Positions 23,975 through 33,445 of a stretch of DNA of 64,000 nucleotides are shown in pieces. Under the pieces are notes generated by a model. The model was not told the origin of the DNA, did no database searches, and was given only the letters and a program-made list of their open reading frames with translations. The stretch is from Patiriisocius marinus. Its GTDB lineage: Bacteria; Bacteroidota; Bacteroidia; Flavobacteriales; Flavobacteriaceae. Location: contig NZ_BKCG01000001.1 of NCBI RefSeq assembly GCF_008974325.1, positions 620,001 to 684,000 of the forward strand, read 5' to 3'. The position numbers and the translations under genes were made by a program. Within the stretch, counting starts at the first letter, position 1. Each line of letters opens with the position of its first letter.

Positions 23975-26900
23975 TTATTCAAATATGATTTTCTTATGTA
24001 CTACTGCTCCTTCTTCTAGAGTAACCCTTAAAAAGTATAGGCCTCTAGATAACACTCCCGAATTAAATGAATGATTGTTAGAGTTAATATTCGCGCTAGT
24101 TTTAATGAGCCTACCTTGTGCGTTATACAATTGGTATGACACAATATCTAGTTTAGGATGAGTAATATTTACAACATCTTTAGCTGGGTTAGGATAAACA
24201 CTAAGTTCGCTTTCTAAACCTCCATTAAGTATAATTTCTTCTTCTGAAATTTCAGCATTTGAATCTCTAGACGGACTTGGACTAATACACGCTTCTATAT
24301 ATGCATGAAAAATTGAACCATTTTGCGCATGAAACCCTGGTAATAAGTGGATTGATTCACTTGCTTTATATGTGGATGTTGCTCCGCTTAATATTTTATT
24401 AGTGGCAGTGATGTTCACATAATCAATATAATTTGGTTCTGCAGTTGCAGCACTAATATTATCAACAGGAGCTTCTAAGAAAGGGTCTGGCAATAGATCA
24501 TCACAAGGATTACTACAATCAATATTTATATTATAAATAGTAGACTCACAAGTTTCACCAGTTTCGTTATTTACAAGATAGAAAAATGCATTATTACTTA
24601 CAAAACCATCAGGATACGTTGTGATTGTTTCTTCATCAACAAGTAGTATTTCTTCTACAAAAATACCGACTGAATTATAATAAGAATAATACACTGCGTA
24701 GCAATCAATTATTTCTTGTGGGCAAAATATTGTGTATTCATCACAAGCTGTTTTATTGAAAGTAATACTGTCTGAAGCTTCGTCACAATCTTCACAAACA
24801 GTACTAAAACAACTTACATCTACTGTTATGGTTTTAGACTCTCTACACTTTCCTTTAATACCATCATCGTCAATAAATTGTAACGTGACATTTATATTAA
24901 ATGTTCCATTCTCATCAATTTGAATTATGGTCTGACTCTCATCAATTGCACTTGTTACTGCTGGAGAAACTTGAACAGGATTTGTACTAATATTTACGTA
25001 GTTAGCACTTATAATATAACACCCTGTAGCATAATTATGATTAATAATAAAAACTCCACATTCATCACCACTTGGTTCTATTGTAATTGCAGCTGTAGTT
25101 TCTTCACAATCTAAACAGCAATCAATAGTTTCAATTTGAACTAACGTAGTTTCTAAACATTCATTTGTAGGATTAAAATAATAATTATGTACTCCTAAAT
25201 CAGTTATATTTGGATTTGTATTCCAAGTACCAGTATTACCATTAGCATCGGTAGTTGGCAATTCAAATGTCGTGTCTCCAAGACAAATGGAATCAAATTC
25301 TGAAAACAAAACTGGTGCTATCTCAGTCCACAACAATTGTACTGGAGAAGTAAAAGCAACTTGATTTAACTCAGGGCAAATATCATTTAAACCACCATCT
25401 GGAATATCTAATGAAACCCTACGAATCCATATTTCTGCACCGCCTACAAAATCAATTTCAGTAAGCCCAGTTAAAAAAGTATTTGTACTATTTAAATCTG
25501 CACTTGTTTCTCCTACTATTATTGTTGGAGAACTAAAACTACTGTTAGTATCAAATTGCCATTGATATATACTACCTCCTAGTCCTGAGTAACTATAATC
25601 CCCATTGTCTGATACTGAAAACACATTACAAGCAGCTGTAGTATTAGTTATTCCTCCTGCCACCGGAATAGCTCTTATTTTAAAAAGGTGACTATCTAAA
25701 CTAATATCGAAAATATTACCGGGAGTTGCCACACTACTATCAAGACAGTCATTAAAAGTTGAGTTTGCTCTTATAAAAACAGAATAATTTCCTGGAAATA
25801 AGGGCGTTCCGTCTGGTTCTACATTAGGAATGTTGAAGCTGAAATCAAATTGGTCTTCATTATACCCATCTGTATATTCTACCGTATGAGTTGCTAGTGT
25901 AAAAAAGACTCCGTTACCTGATATGATCGCAGAATAATTAATTTCACCACTTTCATCTAAATCTTCCTCATCTAATAATGCTTGATATATAACTTGATCT
26001 TCTTCACTTAAATCATAATAACAGCTAGGTCTAAAAATATTTGTTACAACTTTAGCTATCGCCGTTTCTTGAGTATAACACACTTCAGACGGCTCTATAT
26101 CTAAAGACACATTAGAACGATAATTATTTTTATTGTAAAAAATAAACGACTCTCCGGGAATCCATTCTGAGTAACATAAATCATCCTGATATCTTACTTC
26201 TCTTGTTACCTTAATTGAGCAATAGGTACTATTTAGGTATTGGTTTGGTTTAAAATCCTCCCATTTTTCCCCATAATACTGTGGACCATCCGTAAAACTA
26301 ACATTCCACCTATATGAATAACCAGAATGGGGCTCAGGAAAACAAGGGCTTGTTAATGCTAAACTGTATGTTGTTTCGTCATCTGAACAGGCTAAAAAGT
26401 ATTTGTCTTCTATAACATCTCCACCTACAAAATTTTGATCATCGCATGCTGTTGGAGGCAGTACAGGGTCGTCATAATAATACCCTGGAGAAACTTGAAA
26501 AGCTTCACTAATAGTTTGATGCATCGTATTAAGCGTCAGCACATAATTATACGTTTGTGTTATATTATTGTTATACGTTTGAGTGTCCTCATCAAAATTA
26601 GTAATACAACTTGAAAGTTCAGTCAAATCAGTATTAGTTGGGTTTGATATAGGATTAAGAGGGGGACTATTAAACTCAGGGTAATCAACAGAAGATAATT
26701 CTACGTTTGCTAAATTATTATCCGTGTCTATTCCAGTAAATGGATACTCTTGTGCCGTCGTACTAAAACAACTACTTTCTCCAATAGAACAAGCCATATA
26801 AATGTCATTTTGTTCAACAGTAACATGTTGTGGCAACCCTGCACCTAAACAATCTATTGCAAAAAAGCCTACAGAATTATTGCTAATTTGAGAAATGTGA

Positions 26901-28972
26901 CCCGCACCTGAACGTGCAAAAAAAGTAATCGTAATTTCTGTACTATCTAAACTGTCATCAATAGTAGACGTTGAACTATTAATAAATTCACTAAAATCAA
27001 TATCTATAAACTCCCAAGACCTAGTAATATCATAAGGTGTTAAATCTATTGTTTGCGTGTTTAATATTTCGTGCTGATTTTGATATTCAGCATCTGTATT
27101 GTTAACTACTAAATCATTGTATGTATAAATAGACTCCTCATTTAAACTGCTAGTACCAACACTACCATCACCAATACTTATTTCATTCAAAACAGTATTA
27201 GGTTCTGTATCTGAAACCAAAGGATTGTTAAAATCATATGAACAAAACCACCCAAAAGTTGCAGGGTAGTAGTCTGAAAAAAGTTCATTTGGTTCCCTGT
27301 AAGTAAAAGACTGCGTTTGTTCTGTCATTCCAGCGAAATAAACCCTATACCTTGCACTTGCTTCAGTAGGTTTAAATGTATAACTCACATAAGTTGTTTC
27401 GTTTGAACCTAAATCATCTACGTTACTAATATCTGGACCAACTCTTAGAATATCTAATCCCACAGGGATATTTTCAATAATGTAATCGTGATTAAAAGTA
27501 TCTGCAGGAATAATCTCTACATACTCTGGCGTTGTACTATTTCCATTTATTGTCCATCCGTGGTTATCTATTATTGTTTTACAACTAGTTGCACTAACTG
27601 TTGTGATTTGAAAATTATAATTTACAATACGTAAACATTCTTCAGGTGCGTTTGAATTTAAAGTAAGCTGTAAATTGTAATTTCCAATTGTAACATTATT
27701 AGGTATTGTGAATATCGTATTTGAACTAGAAGAAATAATTGTACTTGACTCTAGATTAATTAATTCCCAATTATAATTACTATCAGTTGTATTACAGTCA
27801 GTATTTATTAAAAATGAAACTGCATCTAAATCGTTGATTTGAATAGAATTAAATCCTTCAATTTCAATAGCACTATTATCAACAGCAATTATTGAAATTT
27901 CACAATCATTTATGTCGTCACACGTAACACAAGAGTTTGTATTGAGAAGCTCTTTTCTTGGGCCTTCAAAAGGATCAATAACCCATTGCATTCTTGAAAT
28001 TTGATCTGGAGTAAATAAATCGCGACACGAACCATTATAATAATTCATATAATTACGAGTGATATTTTCAATTTGAGAATCGTCTTCACCAGAACATAAA
28101 GAATTTAATAGTTCCGTTTGATTACAAAAAGCTCCAGTTATTCCTGTTGCAGGCAAATGAGCAGGTGTATCAGGAATCATATCTCCATAGAAATAATCAT
28201 TGTCATCTGTGTTCTCACAAAAGCAATCATCTTCTGCGTTATAATCACATAATCCAAACGTATGTAAAAGACCAAGGTAATGACCCATTTCATGAACTAG
28301 TGTTTTACTACTACCGTACATTTGATTTCTTTCAATAAAAATACCATCATAAGGATTATTTACACTTCCCGGTAAAGTAGAAAAACCCGCTACAGGTCCT
28401 TTTATTTGTGTTACCACATAAATATTTATATAGTTTTCAACTGGAAAGTATTTTCTAGTACTAGATGTTTCTACTTGACTTTCAGTCTCATCAATAATTC
28501 CAGTTTGATGTACTTCAATATCCATATCAAACAGAACTATATCAGTTTCATATCTAGTATCTTCAATTGCTATTGTTTCATTTAAAGCATCTTTTTTCGC
28601 TAAACAAAACTCAATATTTGTGCTTGAAAAATGTTGATTTAAATTAATAATAATATCACTATAATCATCCATTGAAGTTACAGGTAAGTAATTCTGTACA
28701 GGATCTTGACCTGGAGTAATTAAATCGTGAATAATAACAGTTAACTTAGATGGAGTAGCTGATATTCGATTGGTAGATTTGTTATCTTTCAGAAAATTAA
28801 AAGCATCCACATTTAATTTGTCAAAAGATCTTTTATACACAGCATTGTTTTCATATTCCTTAATATGTAAATAATCTGTCCCACAACCATCTATATCAAT
28901 AGACTGAGCTGCGGAGAAGAAGAAAATAGTGAACGTAAAAACGAACGATAATAAATATTTTTGAGCCTTCAT
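23975..28972 (-). CDS. Giant T9SS-secreted M43-type metalloprotease
   Basis: A 1665-residue exported protein. Residues 1-23 are a signal peptide. A pappalysin/cytophagalysin-type (M43) peptidase domain spans about 70-345, with zinc site HEMGHYLGLLH (H227, E228, H231, H237) and a NYMNYYNGSCRDLFTPDQ Met-turn region near 308-325. Then come Ig-like and beta-sandwich regions, two tandem cysteine-rich modules of about 100 residues (near 1280-1485), a 3-coathanger module (ITATNKILSGATSTYKAS ... LLPGFHAQNGSIFHAYIEAC) and a C-terminal type A T9SS sorting domain (LSVYPNPAKDVVNITHP ... KIIFE). Probably a surface or secreted protease with binding modules; the substrate is unknown. The 160 bases upstream hold its leader, with a small TTGGC/GCCAA hairpin. 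Confidence 0.85.
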   Translation of the reverse strand: MKAQKYLLSFVFTFTIFFFSAAQSIDIDGCGTDYLHIKEYENNAVYKRSFDKLNVDAFNFLKDNKSTNRISATPSKLTVIIHDLITPGQDPVQNYLPVTSMDDYSDIIINLNQHFSSTNIEFCLAKKDALNETIAIEDTRYETDIVLFDMDIEVHQTGIIDETESQVETSSTRKYFPVENYINIYVVTQIKGPVAGFSTLPGSVNNPYDGIFIERNQMYGSSKTLVHEMGHYLGLLHTFGLCDYNAEDDCFCENTDDNDYFYGDMIPDTPAHLPATGITGAFCNQTELLNSLCSGEDDSQIENITRNYMNYYNGSCRDLFTPDQISRMQWVIDPFEGPRKELLNTNSCVTCDDINDCEISIIAVDNSAIEIEGFNSIQINDLDAVSFLINTDCNTTDSNYNWELINLESSTIISSSSNTIFTIPNNVTIGNYNLQLTLNSNAPEECLRIVNYNFQITTVSATSCKTIIDNHGWTINGNSTTPEYVEIIPADTFNHDYIIENIPVGLDILRVGPDISNVDDLGSNETTYVSYTFKPTEASARYRVYFAGMTEQTQSFTYREPNELFSDYYPATFGWFCSYDFNNPLVSDTEPNTVLNEISIGDGSVGTSSLNEESIYTYNDLVVNNTDAEYQNQHEILNTQTIDLTPYDITRSWEFIDIDFSEFINSSTSTIDDSLDSTEITITFFARSGAGHISQISNNSVGFFAIDCLGAGLPQHVTVEQNDIYMACSIGESSCFSTTAQEYPFTGIDTDNNLANVELSSVDYPEFNSPPLNPISNPTNTDLTELSSCITNFDEDTQTYNNNITQTYNYVLTLNTMHQTISEAFQVSPGYYYDDPVLPPTACDDQNFVGGDVIEDKYFLACSDDETTYSLALTSPCFPEPHSGYSYRWNVSFTDGPQYYGEKWEDFKPNQYLNSTYCSIKVTREVRYQDDLCYSEWIPGESFIFYNKNNYRSNVSLDIEPSEVCYTQETAIAKVVTNIFRPSCYYDLSEEDQVIYQALLDEEDLDESGEINYSAIISGNGVFFTLATHTVEYTDGYNEDQFDFSFNIPNVEPDGTPLFPGNYSVFIRANSTFNDCLDSSVATPGNIFDISLDSHLFKIRAIPVAGGITNTTAACNVFSVSDNGDYSYSGLGGSIYQWQFDTNSSFSSPTIIVGETSADLNSTNTFLTGLTEIDFVGGAEIWIRRVSLDIPDGGLNDICPELNQVAFTSPVQLLWTEIAPVLFSEFDSICLGDTTFELPTTDANGNTGTWNTNPNITDLGVHNYYFNPTNECLETTLVQIETIDCCLDCEETTAAITIEPSGDECGVFIINHNYATGCYIISANYVNISTNPVQVSPAVTSAIDESQTIIQIDENGTFNINVTLQFIDDDGIKGKCRESKTITVDVSCFSTVCEDCDEASDSITFNKTACDEYTIFCPQEIIDCYAVYYSYYNSVGIFVEEILLVDEETITTYPDGFVSNNAFFYLVNNETGETCESTIYNINIDCSNPCDDLLPDPFLEAPVDNISAATAEPNYIDYVNITATNKILSGATSTYKASESIHLLPGFHAQNGSIFHAYIEACISPSPSRDSNAEISEEEIILNGGLESELSVYPNPAKDVVNITHPKLDIVSYQLYNAQGRLIKTSANINSNNHSFNSGVLSRGLYFLRVTLEEGAVVHKKIIFE

Positions 28973-29077
28973 AATATGTAATTTTGAGAGGTTTATAGCT
29001 TAAATATTAGGCATAAGAAGCCCTTGTCCTTGGCTAAATTGCCAAAGCTTAAAAAGCACTATAAAATGTAGTTAATG

Positions 29078-29111
29078 AAAAAAGGCTGACTAATTAATAT
29101 TAACCAGCCTT
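29078..29111 (-). terminator. Rho-independent terminator after the tail-fibre-like gene
   Basis: On the minus strand the stem AAGGCTG/CAGCCTT (29105-29111 and 29082-29088) is followed by six T residues, 24 bases after the stop of the tail-fibre-like gene. It separates that gene from the large protease gene downstream. Confidence 0.75.
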
Positions 29112-29134
29112 AAGTAATATGTAGAATAAAAGTA

Positions 29135-30091
29135 TTACTCTTTCTCAGCAAGTTTTGCTTCTAACGTATTAATACGTTTTTCTTGCTCAATAGTATATAA
29201 TGTAAGCTCTTCCACTTTTTGAAGAAGTAAGTTAGTCATTTCTTTTAATTGCATTCCATCTACTTTTTGCGCTGCTGCACTAGGTACTTCAGGTAAGTGA
29301 TGATTTGCTTTTGTAAATGCTTCCACCTCTTCAAGTGTTGGCATAGTGTAGTCCTCTTTTAAAACAGACGACCCTGTATAATATTTTTGAAAAACGTAAT
29401 CTGGAGCTACATCTTGAATCACCTCCACCTCTTCACATAAAATTTTGCCGTTAACGGTTAACAACTCTGTTGGGTTTGTTGTTCCAATACCAACATTACC
29501 ATAATTTGAGTTACCGTGATGCCCTACTATACGAAAAACACTTACATTATCTTTGTTATACACTGTAAAACCTTGGTTGTCAGATATTCCATTACCTCCC
29601 TCGTCCATTTTGAACAAGAATCCTCCTAGAGCACCAAAATACATATCATCTCTAGAAGTACTATTAACAAAACCATCTACCATTTTAATTGTTCCTACTC
29701 CACTAGCATTAGTTTTGGACCTAACATTAATACCATCATCATTCATTACAGATAATCCAGCACTAGGAGCATTTGTACCAATACCAACATTACCGTTTGG
29801 TAAAAAAGACATAAAAGTATCATTATAAGCCCTACCAATATAACCTCGAGAAAAACTTGAAGTCCCGCCTGAAATAGCTCCCACCGCAGCAAAACTAATA
29901 AAGTTCTCAGTGTTATTATTATTTGCAATATGATAACCTCTTGCCCAACCACCTGTGTTAGTATAATCAACTTTAATTTTTACTCCGTATGCAGGGCTGT
30001 CTTTTCCTACTAAAACATCATCATGCTCAACTACTTGAGAAAAACAGATTGTTGAAATTAGTATAGATACTATTGGGATTAATTTTTTCAT
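29135..30091 (-). CDS. Exported tail-fibre-like surface protein
   Basis: From the ATG at 30089-30091 the product has 318 residues with signal peptide MKKLIPIVSILISTICFSQ; the in-frame start at 30142 lies upstream of it. The body has repeated strand-turn units with NVGIGT signatures (GNVGIGTNAPSAGL, YGNVGIGTTNPTELLTVNGK), as in phage tail-fibre-like and endosialidase-associated proteins that are common as chromosomal surface proteins in Bacteroidota. The C-terminus (YTMPTLEEVEAFTKANHHLP ... EMTNLLLQKVEELTLYTIEQ) ends in a coiled coil, expected to trimerise. No T9SS sorting domain is seen. Its likely promoter carries the upstream palindrome at 30171. A paralogue is at 60946-61824. Confidence 0.78.
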   Translation of the reverse strand: MKKLIPIVSILISTICFSQVVEHDDVLVGKDSPAYGVKIKVDYTNTGGWARGYHIANNNNTENFISFAAVGAISGGTSSFSRGYIGRAYNDTFMSFLPNGNVGIGTNAPSAGLSVMNDDGINVRSKTNASGVGTIKMVDGFVNSTSRDDMYFGALGGFLFKMDEGGNGISDNQGFTVYNKDNVSVFRIVGHHGNSNYGNVGIGTTNPTELLTVNGKILCEEVEVIQDVAPDYVFQKYYTGSSVLKEDYTMPTLEEVEAFTKANHHLPEVPSAAAQKVDGMQLKEMTNLLLQKVEELTLYTIEQEKRINTLEAKLAEKE

Positions 30092-30139
30092 AATATGAGG
30101 TTTAAAAAGATTGTTTAATGTGATTAATTTTTGACAGTA

Positions 30140-30187
30140 CAAAGGTTTAAATGATTATCTCCTTAATACATACCATAAACATGGTAT
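30140..30187 (-). promoter_or_regulatory. Palindromic operator plus -7 element upstream of the tail-fibre-like gene
   Basis: TACCATAAACATGGTA at 30171-30186 (7-base arms ATACCAT/ATGGTAT, 4-base centre). On the minus strand, 23 bases further on, AACCTTTG (30140-30147) matches the -7 element TAnnTTTG with one mismatch, about 50 bases before the start codon at 30091. No TTG -33 element is present; the palindrome sits just upstream of where it would be, as expected for an activator site. The same word occurs at 30850. Confidence 0.6.
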
Positions 30188-30189
30188 AT

Positions 30190-30813
30190 TTATTCTTTTA
30201 CCAATAACTTAGTTAGGGTTTCTCCTGTTTTTAGCATAATATTTACTACATAATAACCTGGACTTAAGTCCGAAACAGAAATGCTATACGTAGTTGCATT
30301 ACTCCTAAACTGTCCATCATAAAGCACTACACCTTGAGCACTTACAATTTGATATCCAATAATATCATTTTTAAAAGTAGAAAAGTTAATATGTTCTCTA
30401 GTAGGGTTAGGATACATCACTATAGAATTATAATCATACTCTCTAGCTTCAGTTTTATCATCCGTATCACCATTACCCCCCATATCTGTACCTTTAGACC
30501 TATGTCTATAAGCTGCATCTCCAGATTGATGTACATGACTTGCATACAAAATTCTAGTGCTACTTTCACCAGGTAATATTTTAATAGAGTTCGTGTTTTT
30601 AATATAACCTGAGACATATGTAGTAGCTCCGGTATTACCCTTTATAACTACTCCATCCACACAGTCACTTAAATGTACATGTATATTTCCTGATATTGCA
30701 TTTGTGGGGCAATCACTTAATTCAGTAACATCTTGTCCATAAGTTTTAAATGAACTACTTACAATAATTGCTAAAAACAGTACTTTAGCAAGCGAGGGAT
30801 ATCTTGTTTTCAT
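30190..30813 (-). CDS. Small T9SS-secreted protein
   Basis: A 207-residue protein with a signal peptide (residues 1-26, ending FKTYGQ), a short middle region (about 30-125) with two cysteines and HVHLSDC/HVHQSGDAAYRH histidine-rich segments, and a C-terminal type A T9SS sorting domain (SIVMYPNPTREHINFSTF ... LLVKE). The middle region is unlike any family I know; it is too small for an enzyme and may be a surface ligand or adhesin fragment. It lies between two copies of a palindrome, and its promoter region is shared with the divergent sensor kinase gene. Likely controlled by the neighbouring two-component system. Confidence 0.75.
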   Translation of the reverse strand: MKTRYPSLAKVLFLAIIVSSSFKTYGQDVTELSDCPTNAISGNIHVHLSDCVDGVVIKGNTGATTYVSGYIKNTNSIKILPGESSTRILYASHVHQSGDAAYRHRSKGTDMGGNGDTDDKTEAREYDYNSIVMYPNPTREHINFSTFKNDIIGYQIVSAQGVVLYDGQFRSNATTYSISVSDLSPGYYVVNIMLKTGETLTKLLVKE

Positions 30814-30818
30814 AGAGG

Positions 30819-30870
30819 TAAAATTAGGTTAATTCAATAATTTTAAAAATACCATATTTATGGTATTTTT
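30819..30870. promoter_or_regulatory. Palindromic operator in the divergent promoter of the secreted protein and sensor kinase
   Basis: 26-base near-perfect palindrome at 30845-30870: arms AAAAATACCAT and ATGGTATTTTT with centre ATTT; core TACCATATTTATGGTA at 30850-30865. On the minus strand TAATTTTA (30819-30826, -7-like) follows after exactly 23 bases, the same spacing as at the 30171 site. On the plus strand the palindrome ends 13 bases before the kinase ATG, so it would overlap that promoter. Confidence 0.6.
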
Positions 30871-30883
30871 AAAGAGCATATTT

Positions 30884-32824
30884 ATGAATATGGGACATTA
30901 TAAACTCATCTTGTTACTTCTCTTACTTTTTGTAGGTACAATAGGCCTATCTCAAAATAAGAAAGAGATCGATAGCTTAATAGATGCTTTCGAAAAAAAC
31001 AAGTATTCAAACTTAGACAAGTCGCTTCAACTTGCTCAAAAAACAGACTCACTTGCAAACCAAGAAAACTACCAAAATGTAATAGCTGAGTTAAACCTTA
31101 GCAATATTCATTTTTTACTCCGAAATTTTAACGAATCAAAAACCTATGCAAATAAAGCATTAGCACATCTAAATAATAACAATTCAATAAAATCTAAAAT
31201 ATATGATCAGTTATCAAATTTAGAAGTGATAAATGAACAAATACCCGAAGCATTAATTCTAAATGAAAAAGCACTTGAGTATGCAGAAAAATCAACTAAT
31301 ATTTCAAATAAAATTAGTGCATACTTAAGCAGGTATAACCTATATCATTACAGAGGCGACACTAAAAAATCAATCTACTTCTTAAACAAAGCTTTAGAAC
31401 TTAACAAACAACTCAACAGTTCCTACTTTTATTCAAAAATTTACAATTCTAAAGGATATTCATTTTCCCATAAAAACAATGACAGTGTTATCTATTATTA
31501 CAAAAAGGCTATTGAACACGCAGAACTTAGTAACAACAAGTATTTAGAAGCACAAATAAAAAACAACTTAGGGAACTACTATCTAGATTTAGAAAATCTA
31601 CCTGAGGCTTTAAAAAACTTAACACAAGGCAATAACTTAGCACAAGAAGTTGGTAATAAAGAAGCTTTGTATTATTCTAATTTTTATTTAGGAAGGTATT
31701 ATGAATTTAAAATAGATATTGAAAACAACCCTAAATATTACACAAATGCTTTTTATTATTATGACAAAGCAGTAAACGAGTATGGGTCAAGTATCTCTAA
31801 ACATTATTTACGTAATGCCTATTGGCTATTAGCCGGCACGTATGAACATTCTGGAGATTTTAAAAAAGCATATGACTATCAAACCAAATACATAAAATTA
31901 AATAAAGAATTAACCGAAGTAGAAAAAGCAAAGGAGTTTGATGAGATAAGAACAAAATATGAAGTAACAGAAATAAACTCACAAATACTCGTACTAGAGA
32001 AAGAACAAGAAATAGAAAAAACTAAACAAAAGTGGTTAATTATAAGCGGTTTAATGCTAATATTTCCATTAGCTTTATTATTTCTATTTTATCGCCATAG
32101 AGCTAAAACACAACTAAAAATTAGAAATCAAGAAAAGGAAATTCATCTAAAAGAAAAAGAAAAACTTCAAAAAGAGCAAGAATTAGTTGAAATTAAAGCG
32201 CTTATCGATGGTCAAGACAAAGAGAGAAATCGTATTGCAAAGGAATTACACGATGGTATTGGAGGGCAAATAGCTAGTGTAAACTTAGGTTTGTCTCACA
32301 TTAATGATACATTACAAAATGAAAAAATAACAACATTAGGTAATAATTTAAAAAACACTTTCAAAGAACTAAGATTAATTTCCCATAACCTTAGTTCAAA
32401 CAACTACAAAGGAAAAAGTTTTGAGGTATTATTAAACGAACTACAGAAACAATATGAGAATCCTAAACAATTTGAAGTCGAAATAGCTATATTCCCTCAA
32501 GACTGCCTAAAAGATATTGACACAAATACAAAACATAATTTATATAGAATTTTGCAAGAAGCATTTGCTAATATTTCTAAACACGCAAAAGCAAATCACG
32601 TTAGTCTTTCGTTTACAAGTCACGATGATATATTAATAATATTAATCGAAGATGACGGTATTGGTTTTGATATAAATAAAGCAAAATTAGGAATAGGAAT
32701 AAAAAACATTGAAGAACGAATAAAAGTAATTAATGGCGCTATTAAAGTTGACTCAGTGATCAATGTAGGGACTACGATATTAGTTGAAATTCCAGTCAAA
32801 AAGAATAAAATTACTAATGAATAA
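30884..32824 (+). CDS. TPR-containing NarL-type sensor histidine kinase
   Basis: From the ATG at 30884 the protein has 646 residues; an in-frame ATG at 30860 lies inside the palindrome and is unlikely to be used. Order: signal peptide (ending IGLSQ), about 330 residues of TPR-like helical repeats expected outside the membrane, a coiled coil, one membrane helix (WLIISGLMLIFPLALLFLFY), a second coiled coil, then the HisKA_3 H box RIAKELHDGIGGQIASVN with H456 and an ATPase domain (EDDGIGFD, GIGIKNIEERI). It should phosphorylate the LuxR-type regulator encoded immediately downstream, whose gene it overlaps by 8 bases. The TPR region is typical of Bacteroidota sensors that recognise peptides or envelope proteins. 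Confidence 0.88.
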   Translation: MNMGHYKLILLLLLLFVGTIGLSQNKKEIDSLIDAFEKNKYSNLDKSLQLAQKTDSLANQENYQNVIAELNLSNIHFLLRNFNESKTYANKALAHLNNNNSIKSKIYDQLSNLEVINEQIPEALILNEKALEYAEKSTNISNKISAYLSRYNLYHYRGDTKKSIYFLNKALELNKQLNSSYFYSKIYNSKGYSFSHKNNDSVIYYYKKAIEHAELSNNKYLEAQIKNNLGNYYLDLENLPEALKNLTQGNNLAQEVGNKEALYYSNFYLGRYYEFKIDIENNPKYYTNAFYYYDKAVNEYGSSISKHYLRNAYWLLAGTYEHSGDFKKAYDYQTKYIKLNKELTEVEKAKEFDEIRTKYEVTEINSQILVLEKEQEIEKTKQKWLIISGLMLIFPLALLFLFYRHRAKTQLKIRNQEKEIHLKEKEKLQKEQELVEIKALIDGQDKERNRIAKELHDGIGGQIASVNLGLSHINDTLQNEKITTLGNNLKNTFKELRLISHNLSSNNYKGKSFEVLLNELQKQYENPKQFEVEIAIFPQDCLKDIDTNTKHNLYRILQEAFANISKHAKANHVSLSFTSHDDILIILIEDDGIGFDINKAKLGIGIKNIEERIKVINGAIKVDSVINVGTTILVEIPVKKNKITNE

Positions 32825-33422
32825 AATAACACTTCTAATTGTAGATGATCATAAAATGTTTTTAGATGGTCTCATCGCTATTCTTTCTAAAGAAGAAGAT
32901 ATAGAGATTATAGGCACAGCTAATAATGGAGTTTCTGCGTTAAATCTTTTATCAAAACATATTCCCGATTTAATAATTACTGATATCTCCATGCCCGAAA
33001 TGAACGGAATTGAATTTATTAAAAAAGCTAAAGAAATTTATCCTCAAGTAAAAATTTTAGCTGTTAGTATGTTTGATAGAATTCAATCGTTCAATAATAT
33101 AGATGGATATTTACTAAAAGAAACAGGGTATGACGAACTATTGATTGCCATAAAAAATATTGTGCTAAAAAATGAAAAGTATTTTAAAAAAGTAAATCCT
33201 GAAAATGAAACCGATTTCGAATTCAATAAAACTATATTAACTAAACGTGAAAAAGAAATTGTAGTTTTAATTGCAAATGAATTAACCACAGATGAAATTG
33301 CTACAAAATTATTTTTAAGCAAACACACCGTCGAAACACATAAAAAAAACATCTTTTTAAAACTTAAGGTCAATAATGCGGCGGGATTAATAAAGAAAGC
33401 TATTTACTTAGGATATATGTAA
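32817..33422 (+). CDS. LuxR/NarL-family response regulator
   Basis: From the ATG at 32817 (inside the end of the kinase gene) the protein has 201 residues. The receiver has the acidic pair D10-D11, phospho-acceptor D56 in DLIITDISMPEMNG, and a conserved lysine in YLLKETG; the C-terminal LuxR helix-turn-helix is LTKREKEIVVLIANELTTDEIATKLF ... HTVETHKKNI (written here in parts). NarL-type regulators bind inverted repeats of short TAC-containing half sites, and two TACCAT...ATGGTA palindromes lie in the promoters next door, so they are the natural candidates for its binding sites. The binding is inferred, not shown. Confidence 0.9.
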   Translation: MNKITLLIVDDHKMFLDGLIAILSKEEDIEIIGTANNGVSALNLLSKHIPDLIITDISMPEMNGIEFIKKAKEIYPQVKILAVSMFDRIQSFNNIDGYLLKETGYDELLIAIKNIVLKNEKYFKKVNPENETDFEFNKTILTKREKEIVVLIANELTTDEIATKLFLSKHTVETHKKNIFLKLKVNNAAGLIKKAIYLGYM

Positions 33423-33445
33423 CAAAACTAATTAAGTTATAAATT

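Noticed and set aside
29135-30091. Prophage origin for the tail-fibre-like proteins (also 60946-61824).
   Set aside because: They carry signal peptides, and no capsid, portal, terminase, integrase or lysis gene is near.
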